A stretch of DNA of 64,000 nucleotides from Stagonosporopsis chrysanthemi (taxonomy: Eukaryota > Ascomycota > Dothideomycetes > Pleosporales > Didymellaceae). Below the pieces are notes generated by a model. The model searched no databases, was not told the DNA's origin, and saw only the letters and a list, made by a program, of their open reading frames with translations. Made by a program: the position numbers and the translations under genes. Position 1 is the stretch's first letter. Each line of letters begins with the position of its first letter. The stretch is from positions 62,001-126,000 of the forward strand of contig JAFISE010000033.1 of NCBI GenBank assembly GCA_022560025.1, written 5' to 3'. Below, piece by piece: positions 50,393 through 61,016 of the stretch.

Positions 50393-51460
50393 ATGTAAGC
50401 CAGCGCGTGCCCATTCGGCGCCTGCACTCTCTAATCGCGCCCAGGTTTCTCCTCCGTCGCTCTGCCGTCCGCGCGATCAGCGCAGCGCCCTCCAAGGCCT
50501 TCCTCGCAACACCCCGTTCCATCTCCACATTCACACCTGCTTTCCGCACACAACAGAAGTGGGCAGTGTCCGCTTTCCAGCGGAGATTTGCTAGCGACGA
50601 TGTCGTGAAGAAGGAGGAGGTGGCCGCTGAGACCCCAGAGGACTTCGCTCAGACCATCGCTGAGCCCATCACCGAGGACGGCCTTACACCTGTCCAGGAG
50701 CAGGCACAGGCTGAGCCCACCGACGCTGAAAAGACTGTCGGTATCGAGTCGCTGGAGGCTGCTGCTAGCTCGTCCGCGCCGGCTCAGAAGGGCCAGCGCC
50801 GCCAGAAGAGCGATGCGCCACCCAACAACGTTCTCTACGTTGGCAACCTGTATTACGAAGTCACTGCCGACCAGGTCAAGCGCGTCTTCTCGCGCTTCGG
50901 TGAGATCGAGAACGTCAAGCTCGTCTTCGACAACCGAGGTTTGAGCAGAGGGTGAGCAGCATATTGAGCACGCGCCTCATACAAACGACTGACGATTGAT
51001 TAGATTCGGATATGTCGACTTCAAGAACATCGAGGATGCCAAGACTGCCATTGACAACCTCGACATGCAGGTCTTCGAGGGCCGCAACCTTGTCGTCCAG
51101 TTCCACAAGGCCAAGCCCAACACGAGATCCGCTGGCGGTGCCTCTTACCAGTCCAATCCTCCCGCCAAGACGCTCTTTATCGGCAACATGTCCTTTGAGA
51201 TGTCTGACAAGGACCTCAACGACCTCTTCCGTGATATTCGCAACGTCGTAGACGTCCGTGTCGCCATCGACCGCAGGACCGGCCAGCCCCGAGGCTTCGC
51301 CCACGCCGACTTCATCGATGTTGCCAGCGCCACCAAGGCGAAGGAGCTTTTGGCTGACAAGGTCATCTACGGCAGGCAGCTCCGCATTGACTTCAGCAAG
51401 TCCGAGAGCAACAGGTCCGAGCGCCCGAGAAGGAGCGATTCTGCGCAGGACGATCAGTAG
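50393..51460 (+). CDS. Two-RRM RNA-binding protein, probably mitochondrial; start codon split by intron
   Basis: A 321-aa protein from exons 50393-50394 (AT), 50445-50951 and 51004-51460. The first intron (50395-50444, GTAAGC, CTCTAATC branch, CCCAG) interrupts the start codon: AT joined to G gives ATG TTT CTC. The unspliced ATG is followed at once by TAA, and exon 2 has no suitable ATG before the conserved part, so the split start is required. The N-terminus (MFLLRRSAVRAISAAPSKAF) is Arg-rich, lacks acids and looks like a mitochondrial presequence. RRM1 has VLYVGNLYYE (RNP2) and GLSRGFGYVDF (RNP1, across intron 2); RRM2 has LFIGNMSFEM and GQPRGFAHADF. An RNA-metabolism role in mitochondria is inferred. 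Confidence 0.87.
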
Positions 51461-52173
51461 AGTACAGTGTTTGCATGACGAGCTCAAAAGCATGAATAGC
51501 GGAGGCGCCGACACTTCTGATTTTCTACGTTGTCATTTCATATTGTGTTGATAGTCAGGCGCGCATGTACCATAGTAGAGGAGTGTTTGGCGTTGTTATC
51601 ACCTAGATCCTGTCGTACACGACGAGGACGGTGTTGTATACCAATTTATGAAGCCTGTATATCAACAACAACTGCTCGACACGTGAACATTATCTGGAGT
51701 GAAGAAATGAAGCTGTGAAGCGAAGACTCATCCATAGTAAAGAGAGAGATACCGCACCCAGGAGCTTACGAGCAGGAATGAATCAACCAAGGCCACAAGC
51801 GAGTGATCATTACTGGCTTCAAGTTGAGCTTCTGTATCACTTTTCAAACTCTCAAATTGCAGCAACGGGTCCGTCAACTGGCTGTGTTGGCGCTCGTTCT
51901 GTTCCCTATGGAGCCATCGTCAAGTCCAAAATCCGAGTCCGCGTATGATTGCCACAAGCGGAGCCGAGGTCCTCGACCTCCACGCAGCCCCACTACGCTA
52001 CCCCATCCGCGAGTTGCTGATCAATATGTCGACGCATGTCGCCTCTGCTCTCTTACAACCACCTCCGCCTGCCTGTACCATAGCCTGTCCCTTTGTCGCA
52101 TTTGATACGGCGTCTTAGCATTCCACGAGTCCGGCATTACAGTGTACTTTTGGTTGCATCCTCCGTTCCCACC
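51461..52173. other. Intergenic: RRM gene 3' flank and PEX5 promoter
   Basis: 713 bp with no supportable gene; only short frames are present. The PEX5 ATG at 52174 has a good context (CCCACCATG). Confidence 0.55.
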
Positions 52174-54155
52174 ATGTCCTTCCTCGGCGGCGCAGAGTGC
52201 TCGACGGGAGCCAACCCGCTCAGCCAATTCACCAAGCACGTCCAGGATGACAAGTCGCTGCAGAGAGATCGCCTGGTTGGGCGTGGGCCCGGCGGCATGC
52301 AGGAGGGCATGCGCAGCCAGCAGATGGGCCCTCAAGACGGCGTACGTTCAGGAAATGCACATGGCTTTGCACAGTATGGCGCGGAGAGCAGCGGCTGACG
52401 TCCTCGCAGATGATGAATGAGTTTATGCAGCAGAATGCACAGCTTCCCCAAGGGCCCGGTCCGGCATCACCGTTCGCCATGGAGCAGATGCGGCGAGAAC
52501 TGGAGCGGGCACAGCACAGCGGATCGCCCGCGTGGGCTGCAGAGTTCGATCCTGGCATGCAGGCGCCGCAGATGGGGCCTTCGATGCAGGAGCAGCGGCC
52601 AGCAGGCTTCAACCCCGCCGAATTCGCCAAGTTCCAGCAGATGAACGCGACCGAGCGCACAGCAAGTCCGGCAGCCTCGGCACAGATGGGATACCAGCGG
52701 CCAATGCAGAACTACGGCATGGGCATGGGCATGGGCATGGGTATGGGCGGCATGGGCATGATGCCGTCGTACGCACAGCAGAACAACTTCCAGCAGCCAA
52801 TGCAGACCTCGGGCAAAGGCAAGGAGCGCATGGTCGAGCTCGACGACCAGGACTGGGAGGCCCAGTTCAAGCAGCTGGAAGAGACGGACCAGCAGGGCCT
52901 CGACGCGCTGGACGCAGAGGCGAACAAGAACATCGAAGCGGAGCTGAATGAAATGGACAGGTCAGTAGACGACGTCGACTTCGGCGACTTCGAGTCCGTC
53001 TGGAAGGGAATCCAAGCTGAGACTCAACGCGCTAGACACCTTGCTGACGATGCGACTTTCGGCGACGGCATGCACATGGGCGATCTGGACCAGTGGGAGG
53101 GCTTCGACGGCCTCAACATGCACTCTGTCCGCGACCCGGCAATGGGCGACTACCTCTTCGAGCAGGAGAACTTCTTCAAGAACGTCACCAACCCCTTCGA
53201 AGAGGGCATGAAGATTATGGAAGATGGCGGCAACCTCTCTCTTGCGGCCCTCGCCTTCGAAGCCGCCGTCCAGAAAGACCCCAACCACATCGCCGCCTGG
53301 GTGAAGCTGGGCGAATCGCAAGCACAGAACGAGAAAGAAACACCAGCCATCCGCGCCCTGGAACACGCCCTCAAGCAAGACCCCAACAATCTCGAGGCCC
53401 TCATGGGGCTGGCAGTCAGCTACACAAACGAAGGCTACGAGAGCACCGCATACCGCACCCTCGAGCGCTGGCTGGCGACAAAATACCCCAGCCTGATCAA
53501 AGAACCTCTCTCCTCGGACGCAGAAATGGGCTTCACAGACCGCCACCTCTTGCACGAGAAAGTCACGAACCTTTATATTGAAGCCGCGCAGCTGTCCCCC
53601 TCGGGCGAGCAAATGGACCCGGACGTGCAAGTTGGTCTGGGCGTGCTCTTTTACGGCGTCGAAGAATACGACAAAGCCGTCGACTGCTTCGGCGCAGCCC
53701 TTGCCTCGACCGAGTCCGGCGTCAGCAATTCATCATCGCAAGTGCACCTCCTCTGGAACCGGCTCGGCGCGACCCTCGCCAACTCCGGCCGCAGCGAGGA
53801 GGCCATCGATGCATACAGTCGCGCCCTCGCCCTACGACCGAACTTTGTCCGCGCTCGCTACAACCTCGGCGTCAGCTGTATCAACATCGGCTGCTTTACG
53901 GAGGCCGCGCAGCACCTGCTCGGCGCGCTGGCCATGCACAAGGTAGTCGAGGCCGAGGGCAAGGAGAAGGCGCGCGAGGTCGTCGGCGATGGCGTGAGCG
54001 AGTCGCAGCTCGACAACATGATTCACCAGAACCAGAGCACGAACCTGTACGACACGCTAAGGAGGGTGTTTGGACAGATGGGGCGGCGCGATCTCGCGGA
54101 CATTGTGGGGCCAGGGATGAACGTCGAGTCTTTTCGCGGCGAGTTTGAGTTTTGA
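52174..54155 (+). CDS. PEX5: Peroxisomal targeting signal 1 receptor PEX5
   Basis: A 637-aa cytosolic receptor that carries PTS1 (SKL-type) proteins to peroxisomes. Exons are 52174-52341 and 52410-54155, with a 68-nt intron. The N-terminus MSFLGGAECSTGANPL holds the conserved Cys (residue 9) used for monoubiquitination and recycling. WxxxF/Y-type PEX13/14-binding motifs include WAAEF near residue 98 and WEAQF near 205. A Met-Gly repeat separates them. Residues about 280-600 are TPR repeats (AALAFEAAVQKDPNHIAAWVKLG, ALEHALKQDPNNLEALMGLA, LLWNRLGATLANSGRSEEAIDAY, YSRALALRPNFVRARYNLG). C-terminus intact. Confidence 0.95.
52716..52763 (+). repeat. GGCATG hexamer repeat coding Met-Gly in PEX5
   Basis: Near-perfect GGCATG units encode alternating Gly and Met between the two Trp motifs of the disordered N-terminal half. 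Length may vary between strains. Confidence 0.85.
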
Positions 54156-54773
54156 GGCGGTGCGAAGTGGTGGGGGGATGGCGGGATGGGGTGAGCTTGC
54201 TGGAGGCGCTGCAGTCCCAGACGCAGTTGCAGTGGAAGATACAGCCGCAAACACAGACTCAGACACCACAACAACAACCACTGCCACTACCACTACCACT
54301 ACCCCACAAGCAGCCGACTCCAACACAACCCCCAACACGCAAGCGCGAAGCTCAGTGCAACATAATACCCATCCCGCTGAATCCCGCACCTCCACCTCCT
54401 ACGACTCATGGCTCCTCGAGAAGAAAGTCCGCAGCCCCTGGACAGAACCCTACCCGGGCGCAGACCAGGAAGACGTGGGCGATAGTTGTTGCTTTGGGAC
54501 GCGGACGGTGGATGTGGGGAGGGGGTTTGTGTGGGGATTGGACGGGGGATTGATGTAATAGACGGGGTGGGCTGTGTGGTAGGCAGGGCTGGTGTGGGGA
54601 CGTCGTACTGTGGGACTTCTGTGAGGATGGGCGGGGCGTGAGTTGTACATTGCATTGTACTGTGATTACAGTGGTAGCGCTTGGCCCTTCGTGGTGTGCG
54701 TATGATCTTGATATTGATGTCATATATCTGAATCTCGAATACTACTATTCTACGCTCCTAAAGTTCGCCCACT
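54156..54773. other. Convergent 3' intergenic region (PEX5 / RNase T2)
   Basis: 618 bp between convergent genes. It contains a CCACTA/CAACAA-type low-complexity run at 54263-54303. Open frames here start only at non-ATG codons or look random; no gene is supported. Confidence 0.5.
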
Positions 54774-55763
54774 CTAACCCTTGAACGGCACAGTGGGGAT
54801 CCTCTCCGACCCCTTCGAGCGCTGGTAGTAGTGGATCGCGCCCTTAGTCTTCGCGCAGTTCGTCTGATACGTGGCGCTCGCATCAACAGGCACCGTCTTG
54901 CCCTCCTGCGGGCGGCCGTAGACGTGCTCGTAGTACCACACCTCGCTCAACACTGTGTAGCCGTTATCGGTGGAGCCCTTGCCAGCGTCTGTGGCGTTGA
55001 ATCGCGGACCCGAGCAGCCGATGAACGGAATGCCGCCGTGCTTCTTGGCCAGTGTGTTGCGGAACTCCGTGTACGAGTATGTCGTGCTGTTGGACGGCAC
55101 AATGTCCTTCGCCTTGAGCCACTTGAAGGTGGGGAAGCGCTGGTAGAACTTAATAGTGGTTTCGAAAAAATCGACGACATCCTCGTGCTGGCGGTACTGC
55201 GGACCGTAGCAGGGCGTGTTGAAGGTGCTGAAACAGGTGGCGTGCTTGCTGAACTCGTGGCCCCAGAAGCCGGGGTTGTCCTGATTCTGTGCAATCCAGT
55301 AGTTGTTCATGTACTCGAGCAGGTCGTAGCGGCCAAAGGGCTCGAGGAATGTGCCGATGTTTGGTCCGGTGTAGGCTGGGACGACTGTGCCGTTCTTAAG
55401 GCCATTGGTGGTATTGGGAGAAGGGATAGGATCATATTGGCGGGTCAAATCGCAGTATTGCGTGTAACTTCCATTGCAATAGTCAGGCCACAATCCATGT
55501 AGCGAGAAAGTATCCTTAGGCAACAATTGGCCTTCTGCTTCTCCTCCAGTGTAGGTGGACCAGAACTGAGTGCTGAGGACCAGACCTCCGAAGGTCTCAA
55601 CGCAACAGGAGTCGACATCCGAAGCGTTTTGGGATGGACACGAGAGCAGGGGCTTCTGGAGCTGACAGGTGTGGTTGAGGTTGCTCAAGCCTGGGTAGAG
55701 CTGAGCATTGGCTGTGCTGGCAAGGAGCGCCGCTGCTCCGGCTGTTGTAAAGGTGCTGCGCAT
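54774..55763 (-). CDS. Secreted ribonuclease T2
   Basis: A 329-aa extracellular or vacuolar endoribonuclease of the RNase T2 family. The start at 55763 (MRSTFTTAGAAALLASTANA) gives a clean signal peptide; the frame extends 31 codons upstream but would bury it. Both catalytic segments are present: CAS I FSLHGLWPDYC and CAS II FWGHEFSKHATCF, with the two active-site histidines and the Glu/Lys. Several Cys in typical positions (CPSQNASDVDSCC, CNGSYTQYC) suggest conserved disulfides, and several N-x-S/T sites fit a glycoprotein. No C-terminal extension beyond the fungal type. Single exon. Likely roles are RNA scavenging and stress-linked RNA turnover. Confidence 0.93.
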   Translation of the reverse strand: MRSTFTTAGAAALLASTANAQLYPGLSNLNHTCQLQKPLLSCPSQNASDVDSCCVETFGGLVLSTQFWSTYTGGEAEGQLLPKDTFSLHGLWPDYCNGSYTQYCDLTRQYDPIPSPNTTNGLKNGTVVPAYTGPNIGTFLEPFGRYDLLEYMNNYWIAQNQDNPGFWGHEFSKHATCFSTFNTPCYGPQYRQHEDVVDFFETTIKFYQRFPTFKWLKAKDIVPSNSTTYSYTEFRNTLAKKHGGIPFIGCSGPRFNATDAGKGSTDNGYTVLSEVWYYEHVYGRPQEGKTVPVDASATYQTNCAKTKGAIHYYQRSKGSERIPTVPFKG

Positions 55764-56517
55764 CTTGAAGTTGGACGGAGAGGACACAATTGCTTGAAGA
55801 ACTGTACGAGAACCTACCCACAAACCTGGGTACTGGAAGCACTTAAATTTGCCCACAGCCTACATCGAGTCGGAAGCTCCATTCCACATACGGCAGGTGA
55901 GTGCAACAAGGCCCTGGCTGAAGCTCTCGAGCCATCGTCGCTCTTCGCCGCTCGGAGTGGGTGCAGGAAAGCTAAGGTCGGCCGTCGATCTCACGTGCGA
56001 CGTTGATTGGATGCGGGTGAGATAAGACCACACAAGCGGTACCTTAATGCTTGTACAGATCAGTTGCCGTCTCCGAGGATGCATAGTGCTGGGGAAATTT
56101 CATCAGTGGAAATCAGCCACAGCTCGAGAAGAAGGCCGCATCGCGGGCAGGTGTCTGCTTTGAGTGTTGCAGAGGAAGAAGCGAACGTGGGGAAAGTGAT
56201 AGGCGGACAGCGAAAGTCAGAGCTTGGCCTGTGCCGTAACTGCTACGTTCGCCAAGTGAGGGTTAGCATAGATGTATTCAAATAAACACATCAGGGCAAT
56301 GTGCTCGAGACTCGAAGAATGCAGAAGGCGTCGGACAGAACCAACGTTTGTGTAGCCTCGACGTGACGGCTCCCGGTCCAACTTACAGCCCGCGTCATCC
56401 CGCTTTCTCCGACCTTCCTGTCCATAACATCACCACTGCCTACCTCACCATGCCTGCTCGAACCGTGTTCGCTGAAGCCCGTCATTTTTTAGGCGTTGGA
56501 CTCAGGGTGGAGTCATT
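55764..56517. promoter_or_regulatory. Divergent promoter region (RNase T2 / NAPE-PLD-like)
   Basis: 754 bp between divergent starts. Small frames only; no gene or repeat is recognised. Confidence 0.5.
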
Positions 56518-57717
56518 ATGCCACCTCAATCCGTTGTGAGCGCGCTGCCACCGCTGCAGCCTGACAAGTTCACCACAGCGCACCATATTGGAAACCCGCC
56601 GACTGGATTCAAGAATCCGTGGCCGTCTTACAATACTTCTGGCTTTTTTGGCGCTATTCGCACGAGATTTAGCACACCGAAGAACTTCGTCCCTGTCCCT
56701 CTGGATCGCGTTGGCCTCGTGCATGTCCGCAAGCCTGACTTTGGCGGGCAGAAAGATGGCTTGAAGGCGACTTGGATTGGTCACGCCAGCTTTCTGGTAG
56801 AGACAAGTAGGCGGGACGGCACCGATAGAGGAGCACGTATCTTGATTGATCCTGTTTGGAGCAACAGAGTAGGACCATATGGTGAGTCTACATGAGGACT
56901 CGACCGAGACATAGCTGCTGACAGGGACGCAGGTATGGTAGGACCCGTGCGCTTCACGCCTACGCCATGTTCTATCGATGATCTACCGCATATTGATGCT
57001 GTTGTGATCAGCCACGATCACTACGATCACCTCGATTCGGACACCCTCCAAAAACTCAATTCGAAACAGAAGAATGAACTGCGCTTCTTCTGCGGTCTAG
57101 GTGTAAAGGCAGTGCTGATGGGCCTTGGTGCTGGAATAAGGGCGGATCAAGTGACAGAGCTGGACTGGTGGAATGGCATCACACTCCAAACCGAGACAGC
57201 AAGTTCTGTAGACCTTGTCTGCACACCTGCGCAACATCGCTCTGGACGCACACCGTGGAATTTCGACGGGACTTTGTGGTGTTCGTGGATTGTGAGAGAA
57301 TCGCAGGAAAACGGCAAGAAGCTGTTCTTTGCTGGCGACACGGGCTACTGTCACGTTACATCTGATCATCAATTTTCACATCACGATGCGCCTCATCCGC
57401 CTTGCCCGGCTTTCAAGGAGGTGGGTGAGCTTTACGGGCCATTCGATCTGGCGCTTTTGCCAATCGGCTGCTTCAAACCACGGTCGGTCTTATCAGGCCA
57501 GCATTCAAGTCCAGAGGATTCGCTATCGATACATAAGGATGTAAGGAGTAAGAGGAGTATCGGTATGCATTACGGTACGTTGAGAGGCGCATATTCGGCA
57601 GCCTACGAACCTGTTCTGGAGCCGCCTGAGCGGTGGAAGAAGGGCGCAGAAGCTGAAGGCTATGTATGGGGCAAAGAGATCGGCCTTTGCGATATCGGAG
57701 AGACGGTTGTAGTGTGA
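56518..57717 (+). CDS. NAPE-PLD-like metallo-beta-lactamase-fold hydrolase
   Basis: A 382-aa protein from exons 56518-56881 and 56933-57717, with a 51-nt intron. It belongs to the group of N-acyl-phosphatidylethanolamine phospholipase D and yeast Fmp30, zinc hydrolases that release N-acylethanolamines. Motifs are ATWIGHASFLVE (first strand pair), DPVWSNRVGPYG, the metal site VVISHDHYDHLDS (HxHxDH), CTPAQHRSGRTPWN (third His), FFAGDTGYC (bridging Asp) and IGMHYGTLRGAY (last His). All metal ligands are visible. Unlike Fmp30 there is no obvious mitochondrial presequence or N-terminal membrane anchor, so the location is unclear. Confidence 0.9.
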
Positions 57718-57911
57718 GAGTGTCATGCTCCGCTGCACAATGTACAAGTTGTGACGGGTTTCTCGCGGGTCAAAATGTTGGGGCTGTCAAGAATGGGGGT
57801 GGGAGCTTTGAAACGCCACTTTCGAGGCAGATCAGTGGTATCGCCATTCGGGATAATACACACAAGCGGACCGGTCATAAATGTTCAAGCTGTGTTCCTT
57901 ACAGCTAGTTT

Positions 57912-58395
57912 ATGCAAAAAGCTTCAATTCCAACTCCCAAAAGTCCACATAGAAGTACGTCCGTCGATAACCTGCCTTCAAACACAAATGCTAACACATC
58001 CAGTGTCTGACGACAAATCCCAAATAACAGAGCTCCTCCACCGCTATAGCGCCGTCCTAGCTTCCCACTCCATCCCAGAAGTCCTCTCAATTTACACTTC
58101 GGACGGCGTGATAATGGCTCCCGGATATGCACCTGCAGTCGGTCAAGATGCGCTCAAAGCCGCTTACGAGCGCATCTTCTCGACCATCAAGCTGGAGATT
58201 GATTTCAGTATCGATGAGATAGTCATCACAGGCGATGACTGGGCATTTGCGAGGACGACAGCAGACGGCACAAAGTACTGGTTGAAGAAGGGAACAGAAG
58301 AGGAGCATAGGAATCAGGAGTTGTTTGTGTTAAGAAAGGAGGGGGAATGGAGAATTGCGAGATACGCATTCTCTAGTATGAAGCCTCTTGTGTGA
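57912..58395 (+). CDS. Small SnoaL-like / DUF4440-type NTF2-fold protein
   Basis: A 144-aa protein from exons 57912-57954 and 58004-58395, with a 49-nt intron (GTACGT, GCTAACAC branch, TCCAG). The core reads ITELLHRYSAVLASHSIPEV, IYTSDGVIMAPGYAPAVGQD, ALKAAYERIFSTI, DWAFARTTADG, HRNQELFVLRKEGEWRIARYAF: a cone-shaped NTF2/SnoaL fold of the DUF4440 type. The start is ambiguous. ATG 57912 gives MQKASIPTPKSPHRMSDDKS, but the intron also creates an ATG by joining A (57954) to TG (58004), giving MSDDKSQ, which resembles usual family starts. No substrate can be named. It follows the NAPE-PLD-like gene by 194 bp on the same strand. Confidence 0.78.
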
Positions 58396-58637
58396 ACGCT
58401 TTGTAGCATGGTTATACAATTAGCAGTAATCAATTATTGTGCAACATAATAGCGAGGCTGCGAACATATGAGAGCCAGAGTGCAGTAGGAGCTCATCCCA
58501 GCGCAAACGTTGCGAGGAAAGAGCACAAACTTATCGATAAGCTAGCGTGCTGCTAGTGTTGTCGCTGCTCGAAACATTTCTCGAGCTCGAAGCTACCCTT
58601 AAAAGATACCTCACAAAACAATATTCATGCCCGTCGC

Positions 58638-61016
58638 ATGCCTGCCGACATGACGAAACGAAAGCGCGGAAGCAAAGAAGACGAGCTCGTTGATGTCGGA
58701 CTCGGCGCGACGCTGGCGCATTTGAGGGGCGAACCTCAAATCAATGCTACACCACATACAGCTAACGATGATGAAGGCTGGACCGTAGCCGGTGGTTCCA
58801 AGAGGCGGAGAAAGGAGAGACTGGACTCGAATAACTCTCATAGCAGCCGCCGAGGCTCGAATGGTGTGCAAGGTCCTGAGCCGGAGAACGCTCAGTTGGT
58901 CGCCAATCCGTTCGCTCTACACGGCGAGCAGCTTGGAGATCGCGCGTCCCCTCCAGAAAACCCTGTCTCGACCAGCAAAGAAGCCGCAGTCGATACGTCC
59001 AAAGACGCGAGTTTAACCAGAGAGGAGCGACGTAAGGAGCGGAAGCTCGAGAGGAATTACCCATCTATCGAACACTCGCACCATGCCCGCCTGCAATCGC
59101 ACGTGAAGATTACAGATCTACAGGCCCTGGTGCTGTACCTGCTTGCAGATGGTAACGCACCTCAATGGGTCTCGGTGCGCAATCGCACAAGCATTCGACA
59201 GGTTGTCATGCTAATGGTTCCTGGTCTGGAGCTGGGCATGTTCAACGGCAAAGTACCGTTGGATGCGACTGCGGATGTGGACGTAAACATGGCGGCGCTT
59301 GATAACGCGTCTGCTGACATCGCCGATATCTCCCAAGATGTCGTGGTTCCAGAGAAGGAGAGGCCCAAATACTTGCGTATTGCAGACAACGACTTCTATC
59401 CAGCGAGTTTAAAATCCAGCAGATTACCTGCCGTTTTGAAGCCGCTGTCTGACATCTTCGACCACGTTTGGCCGATTAAAGCGCAAGGCGAACATCGTGG
59501 TAACCAATTCATCAGGGTGCATTCGCCAATTCACACCATGCTAACTTCTCAAATACCAAAGTCGAAAGAGGAGAAGCAGATGAAGAAGAATGGTGGCCAT
59601 AAAGGTCCCATGCCACAGAACTCGAAACACTGGGAAAACAAGCGCACGCAAATCACAGAGTATATCGCAACTCTCACAGACCAACAGGAGAACGAATACG
59701 TTCTTCATCCAGCTTGGTTTCTAACATCGGAATCTAAGGCGGCCGCGCAACAGGAGAGACAAAAAGCTGGTCAGTCTGTGGATGACGGCTGGGTCGACAC
59801 AAACGTTGCGAGCGTAGAGGATGGCGATGTGCCCGACAATGAGATCGAACAAGGCAGTGTGACTGCTGGACGCCATATCATCTCAGTCGACTGCGAGATG
59901 TGTAAAGCCGAGAACGACCAGTTGGTACTGACACGGATCAGCCTTCTCAACTGGGACGGCACAGTGGCTATGGACAAGCTGGTTAAGCCCGATGTGCCAA
60001 TTAAAGACTACCTAACTCAGTGGTCAGGTATTACCCCAGCCATGCTCGAGGATGTCACGACCACATTGTCGGATATACAGAAGGAGCTGCTAGAATTGAT
60101 CACTCCGCGCACAATCCTCGTGGGACACTCATTGAATTCCGACCTCAATGCAATGAAGCTCACACATCCATTCATCATCGACACAGGCATTCTCTTCCCT
60201 CATCCTCGAGGACCTCCATATAAGCAGTCACTGAAATGGCTTGCTCAGAAGTACCTGCACCGCGAAGTGCAAAAGGGCTCCGGCGGTCACGACAGTGTTG
60301 AGGACTCGAGAACATGTCTTGACCTGGTCAAGCAGAAATGTGAGAAGGGTCCTAAGTGGGGATCTGGTGACACAAACGCTGAGTCGATCTTCAAGAGACT
60401 GGGACGCACGTCACGACCCAAGTCGGGTGAGACGCGAGTGGGAGCTGTCATTGACTGGGGCGAGCCACAGCGGGGTCATGGTGGTCAGGCACAACTTTCA
60501 CGAGGTTGCGAAACGGACGATCAGGTCGTCGAAGCCATCGATGGCGCTATGCAAGGAGCGTTGGAAGCGAAAGACGGCGCCACCGGTAAAGTAGACTTTG
60601 TTTGGGCACGCCTCCGTGAATTGGAACTCGCTCGTGGCTGGTGGGACGATGCGAAGACCGCGGATGTCGAGCTCATTCGACAGAACACCTTACAAAGACT
60701 AGGACTTTTGAAAGAAGGCGAGGACGAAGTCGAAGTCAATGGCCCTGAGCTCGGCGCCGCCGTGTCGAGAACGATTTCTCATATTACGCAGATCTACGAC
60801 TCGTTGCCACGCTGCACAGCGCTCGTTGTGTACAGTGGTACAGGAGATCCACGAGAGATACGCCGTCTGCAAGCGATGCAACAGCAGTACCGCCGCGAGT
60901 ACGCTACAAAGAACTGGGATAATTTGAGCGTTAAGTGGACGGACACTGAGGTACAGGCCCTGTCAAAAGCCTGCCAGGATGCTCGTAACGGCGTTGGGTT
61001 TATTGTCGTCAAATGA
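58638..61016 (+). CDS. REX1-type 3'-5' RNA exonuclease (DEDDh)
   Basis: A 792-aa single-exon protein of the Rex1/Rnh70 group, which trims 5S rRNA, tRNA and other RNA 3' ends in the nucleus. The N-terminal 110 residues are charged and disordered (MPADMTKRKRGSK). A family-specific region follows (LQALVLYLLADGNAPQWV, DIFDHVWPIK). The exonuclease domain lies at residues about 410-580: IISVDCEMCKA (Exo I, D and E), LVGHSLNSDLNAM (Exo II Asp), and GGHDSVEDSRTCLDLV (Exo III, H and D), so the DEDDh set is complete. The C-terminal 200 residues resemble the degenerate RRM-like tail of fungal Rex1. A start at 58650 is also possible. No introns. Confidence 0.86.
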   Translation: MPADMTKRKRGSKEDELVDVGLGATLAHLRGEPQINATPHTANDDEGWTVAGGSKRRRKERLDSNNSHSSRRGSNGVQGPEPENAQLVANPFALHGEQLGDRASPPENPVSTSKEAAVDTSKDASLTREERRKERKLERNYPSIEHSHHARLQSHVKITDLQALVLYLLADGNAPQWVSVRNRTSIRQVVMLMVPGLELGMFNGKVPLDATADVDVNMAALDNASADIADISQDVVVPEKERPKYLRIADNDFYPASLKSSRLPAVLKPLSDIFDHVWPIKAQGEHRGNQFIRVHSPIHTMLTSQIPKSKEEKQMKKNGGHKGPMPQNSKHWENKRTQITEYIATLTDQQENEYVLHPAWFLTSESKAAAQQERQKAGQSVDDGWVDTNVASVEDGDVPDNEIEQGSVTAGRHIISVDCEMCKAENDQLVLTRISLLNWDGTVAMDKLVKPDVPIKDYLTQWSGITPAMLEDVTTTLSDIQKELLELITPRTILVGHSLNSDLNAMKLTHPFIIDTGILFPHPRGPPYKQSLKWLAQKYLHREVQKGSGGHDSVEDSRTCLDLVKQKCEKGPKWGSGDTNAESIFKRLGRTSRPKSGETRVGAVIDWGEPQRGHGGQAQLSRGCETDDQVVEAIDGAMQGALEAKDGATGKVDFVWARLRELELARGWWDDAKTADVELIRQNTLQRLGLLKEGEDEVEVNGPELGAAVSRTISHITQIYDSLPRCTALVVYSGTGDPREIRRLQAMQQQYRREYATKNWDNLSVKWTDTEVQALSKACQDARNGVGFIVVK

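Noticed and set aside
54145..54558. Open frame overlapping the PEX5 end and running into the spacer
   Set aside because: It begins with TTG inside PEX5 and is driven by an ACC/ACA low-complexity run; no conserved segment was recognised.
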